From positions 1 through 64,000 of the forward strand of contig JARBJD010000140.1 of NCBI GenBank assembly GCA_033064195.1: 64,000 nucleotides of DNA. The letters run 5' to 3'. The position numbers were made by a program, and so were the translations under genes. The notes below the pieces were generated by a model. The model did not search any database and was not told where the DNA came from. It saw only the letters and a list, made by a program, of their open reading frames with translations. The stretch is from Blattamonas nauphoetae (Eukaryota; Preaxostyla; Oxymonadida). Shown one piece after another: positions 20,089-30,155 of this stretch (its first letter is position 1; every line of letters starts with the position of its first letter).

Positions 20089-23000
20089 ATGATGAGCATC
20101 ACTCCACCACCTCGTCCACAGACTGCTCCACCAGCTCCAACGGCACCAACGAGAAATAGAATTCGTGTCTGTGTTAGGTATGCCATTTCCATCACGATTT
20201 AAAAATTTTCAATTTTTCAGAGTACGCCCAATGAATCAAAAAGAGAATGCATCACAAAGCAATATTATATCACTTTTGCCACCGAATGTTATTGTTTATG
20301 ATCCAAGCGATGAAGCAGTAGGCAACAAATCTCGATACGGACTTTCAAAACGCAACAGAGAGATGAGATACGCATTCGACAGAGTATTCGGAGAAAACAC
20401 TCTACAAGAAGAAGTATACGAAGGCTCCGCCCAACCACTTGTCCAATCTGTTTTGGCTGGATATAACTGCTCTGTCTTTGCGTATGGAGCCACTGGAGCT
20501 GGAAAAACACATACAATGATGGGAAACGACACATCTGGAAGAGGAATCATGTATCGAATCCTAGAAGACATATTTCATGCGTTTGACGCAGCTGAGGAGA
20601 GGAATTACTCAATGCATCTCTCCTACCTTGAAGTCTACAACGAACAAATTCGAGACCTCCTTGCGTCTGGCACAGGAAAAGGGAAGAATCTCGATCTCCG
20701 ACAGCACAAAAATAACATCCAAGTCGCGGGTCTTTCCAAGCACAACCCACAAACAATTGATGAGGTGTTCGCTCTGCTCTCGAGGGGAGGCCAAAATCGC
20801 GTAGCTGCTGAAACCAAAGCTAACTCCGTCTCATCTCGTTCTCATGCTATTGTTATTGTCGAGATCATTGGAAAAGACCCCACCTCACTCTCAGGAACAG
20901 AGCTCAACAGCAAATTGTGCCTTGTCGATCTTGCTGGGTCAGAACGAGCAAGTGTCACTGACAACAAAGGAGCACGCATGCGGGAAGGTGCAAATATCAA
21001 CACATCACTCTTGGCACTCGGAAATTGCATCAACGCACTCACTTCGAATGCTTCTTACATTCCCTATCGCCAAAGCAAACTCACACAACTCCTCAAAGAC
21101 AGTCTTGGAGGCACTGCTCAAACAGTCATGATCGCAAATATCAGTCCAGCCAGTGGAAATGCAGAAGAGTCGCACAACACGTTAAAATACGCCCACCGTG
21201 CGAAAGAGATTCGTGTTGTCGTCAAAAAGAACGAAAAAGTTGTTCAAAAACATGTTTCACAATATCAATCGATGATCGAACAGCTTAAGGACGAAAATAT
21301 GAAACTAAAACATCAACTCCAAGAAACACGCCAGAACTCTGGCTTAGGGGACCACGAAGGGGTTTTCTTGGCTTTCAAACAATTTAAAGACTCGATTTCC
21401 AATTATCAACGCGAGCTTCTCCAAGCAACGATTGAAATAGGCAAACAACGAGCCCTGATCGAAGAAGCCATCTCGTGCATCACTGAACGAACAGCAGAAG
21501 AAGAGGCCTTCCGAAAAAGAAATCCACACGCCCATCTTGCTGAAATGCCACCGCGATTGCAGGTAGTTCGTACAGTCGTTCAGGCAGCAATCAAACAACG
21601 CGAACAAGCACACAACAGATTACTGGAAGCAGAAAAGGAAAAAGCGAAGGTGGCTGACACGGGATTATCCCTTCGCAAACAAATACATCGCGAAATAAAC
21701 AATACTGACCTCAAGAGCGCCCTTATCATGATGCTCGATGGAGCGGAGTTTTCAGCTAAAGCGGAGGAGGCACGCCAGGGACAACGGTTCGCAGTGCGAC
21801 GATCAGACAACGCGCATACACGTGTGGAAACGTTGCAAAGTTGTGTTCCTGATTTGAGTCGAATGATTGAGATTTTGTGGAAGGTGTGTCATGGGGAGAA
21901 GTTGAGTGAGGAGTATGTTGAGATGGAGTACAACAACACACTCGACATCATCGACAAGGCAAGGTTCACATTCATCCAGGAAGAGAAGGAGAGAGAGGAG
22001 ATCCAGAGAGAGCTCACCACACCATCAATCGCAATTCCATCACCACTCCCTGCCGACCCTCCCGTCGCTCGCTTCCAGACTCCCCCTCCACAACTCGACC
22101 TCTCCAAACAATTCCCTGCTCTCCTGATTCCTGACATGCTCAAGGACGATTCTCCTCCTCATCCTCATCCTCATCTCAACACCATCCAACTTCCTGTCCA
22201 ACAACCTCCCACCATCTCGATTCTTCAAACTGCCAGTCAGCCTGTCAAAGAAACAAAACACGTTGTCTTTGCACCACCAAGTCCCGTCAAATCATTCTCA
22301 AATGACGACGACACGTCGATGGATGTTGTCACACAGCATGGATTTGACTCACCAGCTGTGTCGAAGGTAGCAGTGACACTTCACAAACAGGATGACCGAC
22401 CTCACACTGCCCCATCCAGCCATCCTCACAATGTTCAATCCAACCACACCCACAATGTTCAATCCAACCACACCCACAAGACAAAACAAAAACGAGAATA
22501 TCACCCGAAACACGGAGAAGGAGACGATATGGACATCGAAACAAAATACGACCATCCCGACCTCCACTCGGTCAAATTGCCGCTTCCGACAGGAAATGCT
22601 CCCATTCTCGACGAAGACGCCCACACCGCTCTCCACAATCAGATGAAAGCACTGTCAGCGATGAACGAGAAGAGCAAACATCGACACAGGAAGCCGAGGA
22701 AGTCAACAAACAGCATGTCGTCAGCGGGTGGTGACACTGAGCCGGATAATGATCAGGAGACGGCACAACCATCCAAGCCAGACATCTTCACTCGCCTGAA
22801 TGCAACACACACTGCTTCATCATCCATGAAAACACACCAGCCAATTGCACAGACTACAAAACCAGAGAAGAAGAAGCCTCGAGTTCAGTTCAACCCTGTG
22901 CCGATCATTCACAATCAGGACAGCCCAAAACCAGCTCGCCCACCATCAATTTCTTTTGTGGTGCACGATCAGTCGTCTGGGAATCATTCTCAAAAGGAGA

Positions 23001-23149
23001 ATATTCCTCGATTCATGCAATCCACTGTAGCTTGGCAACAGAAGGGAAGGGGACAGGAACATTCGAGTGTGAAAGCACTTCAGAGTCGATTGGATCAGAT
23101 TCAATCTCAATTCGAACTTCCGAAGAGAACAGCGAATGTGCACCAATAA
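20089..23149 (+). CDS. kinesin-8 family motor protein (1005 aa)
   Basis: A plus-end-directed, microtubule-depolymerising type motor judged by family; kinesin-8s set spindle and ciliary microtubule length. Exons are 20089-20177 and 20221-23149 with a 43-nt intron (GTATGC...TTTCAG). The added first exon supplies a Pro-rich leader and completes the first motor strand RIRVCVRVRP. Motor landmarks: P-loop GATGAGKTHT at residues 119-128, NSVSSRSH (switch I), DLAGSER from residue 266 (switch II), and YRQSKLTQLLKDSLGG. GYNCSVFAYGATGAGKT and LALGNCINAL are typical of kinesin-8 (KIF18/19). The neck and first coiled coil follow to about residue 560. The tail is Pro/His/Ser-rich and includes a short repeat of SNHTHNVQ near residue 760. 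CEP41, another ciliary gene, lies 118 bp downstream on the same strand. Confidence 0.93.
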
Positions 23150-23267
23150 TTCATTGTATTGTAACTTCTTCATTTCCATTTCACTTATAAACATGTTTAT
23201 TTTGATCATTTAATATTGATAAGTCGATTCTGACCTTTTTCTGTCCGATCAGACCACAGTCGTCTTC

Positions 23268-24300
23268 ATGAGTCTGAAATCTGGGACAATCCCAAAGAAA
23301 AAACAGGACCCATTGCAGAAAGTGATTCCCAAGAATCCTAGATATCAACATGTTCAATCAAATTTAGATACAGGAGCTACAGCCAAGAAACAGGAGCAAA
23401 TGCGTGATGAGCTTCCCACACACTCTACAGTCAATGAACTATTCAAACGAATCAAACCAGGAACAGTTGTACGTTATATCTTCGAGGAAGACGATTTAAA
23501 TGATCCATCACTTCCTCCAGAATCTTTTGAAGGTCCTGTCAAAACTCCTCCCCACCAACCTGGAATGGATTCCCCGAAAACGATCCGAGAAGCACGCGAG
23601 CGGAATCTTGGAGGATCAAATGTTTCATCACTCCTCGCATCAGACGAATCTCAACCTCAACCTGCCCCAAAACCCACCCAACAACAAGGCGGCATTTACA
23701 CTCCACATTTCTTGCTTCTGGACATTCGTGATGAAGATTTCTATAAAGAGTGCCACATCAAATATGGTATCTTGTTTTCTTGATCTGAAATTCTTTTTTC
23801 GCGCTGTAAATCTCTTCAACTGCCCAGCTCAACATTTTCCTGCAGCTCTTCTCTCTCGTGCATCAAACTACTTCACACCCGAAATTATCTCTTATCAAAA
23901 TAAGGAAAACAAGAAAATTATTGTTTATTGTAACGATGAGCGAGAATCAAGCCGTGTCGCCACGATCATGTTCCAGCGAGGGATAGACAATATATTCATT
24001 ATTACTGGTGGTCTCCGTAAAATCTGCAACAAGTATCCTGAAGTTTTAGTTGGACCCAAACCACCATTCCCACCTGATAAAGAACTTCTCCGTCAACGAC
24101 AGCATCTCTCTTCAACCAAGTCAATGGTATCTGTATCAAATTCATCTCTTGTCTCTTCCGCCTCCACAGCCAAATATCTTCAAGGTAAACTCGGACCTGG
24201 TGCTGCTGGACCCGTCAAAACACAATCACGCCCAAAGGCATCTGCAGGTCCAACTCCGTCGAACCCTGGAGCGAAAGCCAAACCCAAAGGGTGGAAATGA
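23268..24300 (+). CDS. CEP41: CEP41-like centrosomal/ciliary protein with rhodanese domain
   Basis: CEP41 is a basal-body and axoneme protein needed for tubulin polyglutamylation in cilia. Two exons (23268-23766, 23828-24300; 61-nt intron) give 323 residues. The N-terminal IPKNPRYQHVQSNLDTG motif is the family hallmark. It is followed by a charged linker and a rhodanese-like domain: FLLLDIRDEDFYKECHI, FPAALLSRASNYFT, KKIIVYCNDERESS and the GLRKICNKYPE helix. The C-terminal tail is Ala/Pro/Lys-rich and ends in Gly-Trp-Lys, as human CEP41 ends in Pro-Trp-Lys. The intron acceptor was chosen because it restores the conserved FPAALLS stretch. The active-site loop keeps Cys in VYCNDER, where the human protein has Asp. 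Confidence 0.93.
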
Positions 24301-24473
24301 ATGCTCTTTCATCTGTTTTTTCCGAGTTCCTTTGTCGCAGTCGTCATTTCACCTGATTTCTCTTTATTTGTGAATTACATTATGTCGCTTTGTGCAAATT
24401 TCTGTTGATATATTGGGGAGAAGTGAATCGTTTTAAGACATTGAGAATCTAATGGGAAAATAAAAACTGGAAG

Positions 24474-24749
24474 ATGAGTGAAGACAAGGAATTAGAATCA
24501 TTTAAAGAGAAAAATGATAAAAGATGTCATCTCCATGAAGGACAAGATCTAGCCTCAAGAATCGTGAAATCCGAGATGCTAGAAGGAGTCTTGCTTCATG
24601 ACTGTGTAACACAGTCAATCGTTACGCCTCCATGGATGACGTCCCAACCCAATCCAATCAGAAGGCTCAAAAATATTGATGAAGTCTTTCGAACGAAATC
24701 AATATACACGAGCTTCAAAATCGAAAATGAGAAACAGGGATTACTATAG
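24474..24749 (+). CDS. hypothetical protein (91 aa)
   Basis: A short ATG-initiated frame with a charged, Glu/Lys-rich composition and no membrane or catalytic motif. It lies between CEP41 and RPS4 on the same strand. Its length alone does not prove that it is expressed; it could also be the first exon of a small gene. Confidence 0.3.
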   Translation: MSEDKELESFKEKNDKRCHLHEGQDLASRIVKSEMLEGVLLHDCVTQSIVTPPWMTSQPNPIRRLKNIDEVFRTKSIYTSFKIENEKQGLL

Positions 24750-25134
24750 CATCGTTATGACCCGAGTGCAATCCACCACCGCCGTAAGGGCAGTCTGTCA
24801 CACAAAACTTTGTTTCAGAAAGAATCACAATTTTCATTGTTATCTTTGATTGACAGAGAGTTGTTTTCGTAACAGAGGAAATGCAGTCTTAAGTACAATG
24901 CGGTGATTGTGTGTTGTTTTGGTAAATACCTTCCTTCTTGTGAATGAGCTGAGGTGCGACGATGAGAGTGACTTGGAATGTGAATGATGTTGAACAATAA
25001 CTCGAAGAAAAAAGACAATGGAGGTTGTTGATCACGAGAAAATCATCACCAAGTGAAGTATGAAAAGATTCTTCAAGAGGATAGATCTCGCCTATGGGGA
25101 GGAAAAAGGGGAATTATATTGATCACAATCAGAC
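24750..25134. other. intergenic region upstream of RPS4
   Basis: About 385 bp without a supported frame or RNA gene. The last part just before 25,135 should contain the RPS4 promoter, but no specific element is recognised. Confidence 0.4.
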
Positions 25135-26065
25135 ATGGTTCGTGGACCAAAGAAGCATCTCAAGCGTTTAGCCGCTCCCCCTCACTGGATGTTGAGCAAA
25201 CTCGGTGGAACCTGGGTTTGTGACTTTCTTTTCCCTCTCTATACTCCATTATTCGCCAACCCTAATTTTCCACTTCCACCTACCACTACACCAATGCGAT
25301 TCAGGCTCCAAAACCATCCCCAGGTCCTCACAAGAGCCGTGAATGCATTCCAGCCAACTTGGTTCTCAGGAACCGTCTTCACTACGCCCTCACTGGACGT
25401 GAAGCTGGAATGGTCATGCACAACCGTAACGTCCTTGTTGATGGTGTTGTCCGCACTGACGCCACATATCCACTTGGATTCCAGGGTATTATTTTCCACG
25501 ATTTTCTCACAAACGCACCTTATTCGCTTGTATTTGACTATCGTTAGATGTTCTCTCAATTCCCAAGACAAACGAGAATTTCCGCCTTCTCTATGATGTT
25601 AAGGGACGTTTCCTTCTTCACCGCATCCGCCCTGAGGAGGCTGCCTACAAACTCGGCAAAGTTACCCGTGTTGCTCTTGGCCACAAGGGAATTCCATACT
25701 GCGTCACCCACGATGGTCGCACTTTCCGTTTCCAGGACCCAAAAATCCGCGTGAACGACACAGTTCGTATTGACCTTAAGACCAAGAAAATCACTGAATT
25801 CGTCCACTTCGATACTGGTAACATGTGCATGGTCACTGGAGGCCGTAACGCTGGTCGCATTGGTGTCATCACCCACAAAGAAAAGCACCCAGGTACTCAC
25901 GATCTGATTCACATTCGTGATTCTGATGGAAACACATTTGCCACACGTATCAACTACGTGTTCGTCATTGGCAAATCATCGCAACCCTGGATCTCTATCC
26001 CCAAGGCTAAGGGTGTGAGAATCTCAACCATCCAGGATCGTGCTATCAGAATGAGAAAGAACTAA
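25135..26065 (+). CDS. RPS4: ribosomal protein eS4 (RPS4)
   Basis: A 259-residue 40S protein with S4-type RNA-binding and KOW domains. Exons are 25135-25215, 25305-25485 and 25548-26065; introns of 89 nt (GTTTGT...TTCAG) and 62 nt (GTATTA...TTAG). Conserved family stretches are clear: [22 protein letters not shown] joined to [37 protein letters not shown] joined to [22 protein letters not shown], the KOW-type [14 protein letters not shown], and a basic C-terminus. Both exon joins restore highly conserved sequence, so the splicing is well supported. The gene is convergent with PSMB6, with about 110 bp between stop codons. Confidence 0.97.
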
Positions 26066-26176
26066 TTGTTTGTGAACGATCAGAAGGGTTCCACCTCACG
26101 AAATGCTTGATGATTGAAAAAGTGATTTCTTTCTCACACATGATTAAAACAAGAATGCAAATGAGCGGTGAAATGA

Positions 26177-27102
26177 TTACCGATGAACTGGGAACATGCT
26201 CTGAACTTGGTCTCCTTGAAGAAAGATGCGCTCGGGTTTCGTGTTTGGTTTGAGAACGCAGAGACGAATACAGCCTCCACTCGAATTGTCTCGGAACATG
26301 GCGAGAGAAACAGCTAAAACCAAGTATAACCAAAACAATATGAAAACCTCGAACTGCTAGCTCCCTTACTTCGGTCTCAGTCATATTAGGTCGATATTTC
26401 TCGTCAAGATACGTTAAAACGTATGTAGAACCACTTCCTGGAAAATTTAGAGAGACGAACACAATAGTCACACCTGCAGCGGCATAATTTTTTTGTTCAA
26501 AGATTGCACCTCCCTGTGCTATGGAAAAAATTCGGGCCTTTTCATCATCAAGACCAGCACAGATGAAAGAGACTTGAAGAGGATATAATTATGAAGTCAA
26601 TACCAGATAGAACTTCTTTGTTTTGGTAGGCAAAGTCTCGTAGGATATATGCTGCCGTTTGGACACTTGGACGTTTTCCGAGTTGTTGTCTGAATTCATG
26701 AGTTGAAGAGGTGGAAATGAAAAAATGATAGATAATAATGAATGTAATGGCGCAGTTAAAAGAGTAAACGCAAGGATTGTTCAAATGTTTTCTCATACGA
26801 ATGGAAATCAAGTGAATAACGTGCATATCCCGCAACTGTCTGAGTATCTGCCGAAGAACCCGATCGGCAGACATAAATGTCGTCAATTAGGGGTGTAATC
26901 TTGTCGGCCATTCTGTTAGAAACATAGGATCCCTGTGACGTGCGAGAATCGGCAGCTAGTAAAAGTCCTCCATCAAACTTCAAGGCCATGATGGTGGTCT
27001 TCATAAATCAATTAAATTAAAGGACGAAGGATAATATATGAGTGTAAAAAAGCCGAGACTGCATACGCCAAGATCTACAGGAAGATTGAGATCACTTTGC
27101 AT
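26177..27102 (-). CDS. PSMB6: 20S proteasome subunit beta-1 (PSMB6-like, caspase-like site)
   Basis: A catalytic subunit of the 20S core. Six exons on the minus strand: 27102-27067, 26998-26799, 26689-26604, 26572-26474, 26437-26348 and 26313-26177, giving 215 residues. The first exon encodes a 12-residue propeptide [12 protein letters not shown]; the next begins with [11 protein letters not shown], so the catalytic Thr1 follows Gly-1 exactly at the splice junction. Asp17-type LLAADSRT, Lys33 in [32 protein letters not shown] and [10 protein letters not shown] are all as in beta-1. Introns are 68, 109, 31, 36 and 34 nt. The mature length of 203 agrees with the family. Only 33 bp separate its start codon from that of the divergent STT3 gene. 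Confidence 0.95.
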
Positions 27103-27135
27103 TTTGATGATCGACCCCTCAATTCATCGTCAGTG
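27103..27135. promoter_or_regulatory. 33-bp divergent promoter between PSMB6 and STT3
   Basis: The ATG of PSMB6 (minus strand, 27102) and the ATG of STT3 (plus strand, 27136) are separated by 33 bp. Both starts are supported by homology, so regulatory sequences and both 5' leaders must be extremely short or overlap the opposite gene. No specific element is recognised. Confidence 0.6.
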
Positions 27136-29648
27136 ATGAGCACTTCTGTCCCACAGGAGTTCGATGACACATACCGTGTTCACAAGTTCCTTCAAAGATC
27201 TCTGAAGACATTGATCCTTCTATTTGCATGTATCGTCGCATTTATCATCAGATTTTTCTCTGTCGTCAAATACGAAAGCAGTATGCTCAATTAACCCTAA
27301 TTCTTTTCAACATAATCTTCATTTCCACTTCAACATCTTTTTTTCATCTTATCATCACTTATTTGATCATTATTAAATCATCCTCCCGTTTTCTAGTCAT
27401 CCATGAGTTCGATCCTTATTTCCAATATCGCGCATCTCAATACTTCATCAAAAATGGAATGTACGACTTTCACAACTGGTTTGATGAACGTACTTGGTAT
27501 CCAATTGGTCGTATCGTTGGCCCAACCGTTTATCCAGGTCTGAAATCCTCACAACTTTTTTCAACAATTCTCTCTTATTAACAGGACTTATGTGGAGTGC
27601 CGCGGCTGTCTATTACTTCATGGAATTTATTGGCTTCCCAGTCGATGTTCGCAACGCTTGCATGATTGTTTCACCACTCTGGGCTTCATTCACTGTTCTC
27701 ATCACGTACAAAATTGTGAAGGCTGTGTGGTCAAAGGGTGCTGGTCTCATCGCCGCAATGATGATCGCTGTCATTCCAGGTTATATGTCACGTTCTGTAG
27801 CTGGGTCCTTTGATAACGAGTGCATCTCAATCTTTGCACTTCTTCTGACTTTCTACTTCTGGATTCGATCGGTCCAGACAGGAAATCTATTTTATTCTGT
27901 CGCCACCGCACTTTCATATTTCTACATGGCCTCTGCATGGGGAGGGTACGTGTTCATCATCAACTTGATTCCTCTCTATGTTCTCGTCATGATTGTCTTT
28001 GGCCGCTATTCTGACCGCCTCTTCGCCGCGTACACAACATTCTACATTCTTGGGATCTTATTGTCGATGCAGATCCAGTTTGTTTCCTTCATGCCCGTCC
28101 AATCTGGCGAACATCTCGCCTCCTTCGGAATGTTCGGTTTCTGCACAGTTATCGAGGCTGTCCTTTTCTTCTACCGTCTTCTGACGAAAGAAGAATTCAG
28201 TCGAGCTATTCGCGTCGTTATTGCTGTCTTTGTCGTCGTCGCAGCAGTCGCTCTTGCTGTTGCCTCATACTCAGGATATATCACCCCATGGACTGGCAGG
28301 TTCTACAATCTTCTTCATCCAACATACGCCAAGTCACACATCCCCATTATTGCTTCTGTGTCAGAGCATCAGCCAACTGCATGGCCTCATTTCTTCTTCG
28401 ATCTTCACCTCACCTCAATCATCTTCCCAGCCGGAATCTGGTTCATCTTTGCCAAGCTGAAGAACCAGCGATCGATTGTCAACGTTGGTACTTCCAAACA
28501 AGCCCTTGCGGAAGAAGCAGAAGTCAACGCGGAAAGACGCCGAAATGATGGACTGTTCTTCATCCTTGTGTACGGATTGGCCTCCCTCTACTTCTCTGGT
28601 GTGATGGTCCGTCTTATGTTGGTGCTTGCCCCTGTTGCCTGCATCATCTGCGCGATTGCCCTCGACAAAGTATCCCAGAATCTTTTCACAGTCGTGACGG
28701 AACAATTCACTGCTCTCAAAATCGGTGTCATGTCGAAAATTGCTGCACATGAAGAGAAGAAAGCGTCATCCAACAAAGACAAGCCAAAATCGCTTGTGTC
28801 AAAAGAAGTTATCGTCAGCATCGTCGCTCTCGCCACAATTGTCATCCTTCTTCTCATTTATGGCGCTCACTGCTTGTGGGCCGCATCGACAGCCTACTCC
28901 TCCCCATCCATTGTCATGGCATGGTACAGACAAGACGGAAGTGTTGTGATGATCGACGACTTCCGTGAAGCGTATTCGTGGCTCAGACACAACACAGATG
29001 TGAATGCGCGAGTGATGAGTTGGTGGGATTATGGATACCAGCTCACAGCTGTGGCGAATAGGACAGTGTTGGTTGATAATAACACGTGGAACAATTCTCA
29101 CATCGCTACAGTCGGAACGGTGTGGAGAATTAACGATTTCGTTCAATCTCTCACATTCTTTCTCTTCTCTCCCTCTCCCTCTCCTTCATTCTCATCTCCT
29201 CTCTCCCTCTCCCCTCTCTCAGGCCATGTCCTCCACCGAAGAAGACGCCTACCCGATCCTCCGCATGCTCGACGTCGACTACATCCTCGTCGTGTTTGGC
29301 GGGATGAGTGGTTTCTCCGGCGACGATATCAACAAGTTCCTTTGGATGGTCCGAATTGGAGGAGGTGTGTTCCCACGCATCAAAGAGAAGGACTACCTGT
29401 CCAAGCGGGGTGAGTACCGCGTCGACAGAGAGGCTGGACCTGCCTTCCTTACGTCGCTAATGTATTCCATGTGTTACTACGACTTTGGGAAGATCCAGAC
29501 CATGAGCCAGCGTCCTGCAGGCTTTGATGTGCTTCGTGGAGTGGAAATCGGAAGGAAAGATATTTCATTCAAGCATTTGGAAGAGGCGTACACGTCTGAT
29601 AGGTGGATTATCAGAATCTACAAAGTGAAGAAGGATGAATCATTCTAA
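27136..29648 (+). CDS. STT3: oligosaccharyltransferase catalytic subunit STT3
   Basis: Transfers the glycan from dolichol to Asn in the ER lumen. Exons 27136-27280, 27397-27537, 27585-29119 and 29223-29648 give 748 residues; introns are 116, 47 and 103 nt. The first exon join restores the catalytic EFDPYF loop (DxD-type acidic residue near the start of the lumenal face). Many transmembrane helices follow, including [21 protein letters not shown]. The lumenal domain holds the diagnostic WWDYGYQ at residues 575-581 and VDNNTWNN, then a DK-type helix in [14 protein letters not shown]. In trypanosomatids and other protists STT3 can act alone; no other subunit lies nearby. The start is the first ATG after the divergent PSMB6 start. 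Confidence 0.96.
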
Positions 29649-30155
29649 ACTTCTCTGTTTTCATCTCACCATCTCCTGCATATTCATCATTATTTGTTTG
29701 TGGTTCTATGTGTCAAAACACCTTCTGTCTGCCTTGATCAATCCCGCCATCTTTTCATTTGGCAGATTTTTTTGGAAAAGTCACAGTTAGGGTCAGATCT
29801 ACCCAAATGCCCGAGAGAGTCGAATTGCTTGCTCGGGCACCATCTCGTTCAAAGTCAGACCTAGTTGATCAACTTACACTTCTTTTCACTCACTTCTGTT
29901 TTGTTTTAATTTCATTTTTTCGACAGGTTTTCTTGTGTGATGATCTTGAATTTGAGAAAACACGTTACTGATGGATCTGTGCAAAGTGTGCCTGCTATAA
30001 TGATAATCAGTGATAATTCTTAAAACTTTTCAGAGAAAATTAATTAAATCTGTGAGAATCGTCTTCAGGCGGTTGTGACATCCTTTGTGGAATCTGCCAT
30101 TTTCTGAAGCGGCTTCAACGAGAGTTTGAAACCACTTTCCAAATCGTCTGACTGA
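29649..30155. other. intergenic region
   Basis: About 500 bp between STT3 and the coiled-coil gene. It contains a short open frame without start context or coding character, and no other supported feature. Confidence 0.45.

Noticed and set aside
22430-22490. Repeated SNHTHNVQ units in the kinesin tail as a separate element
   Set aside because: Two to three copies in a low-complexity tail are best explained as local slippage.
26999-27004. PSMB6 start at the ATG directly before Thr1
   Set aside because: It gives only Met-Lys as propeptide. An upstream 36-nt exon supplies a propeptide ending in the required Gly, and the splice signals fit.
27097-27135. Longer N-terminus for STT3 beginning at 27097
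   Set aside because: It starts with TTG, overlaps the PSMB6 start, and STT3 homology begins after the ATG at 27136.
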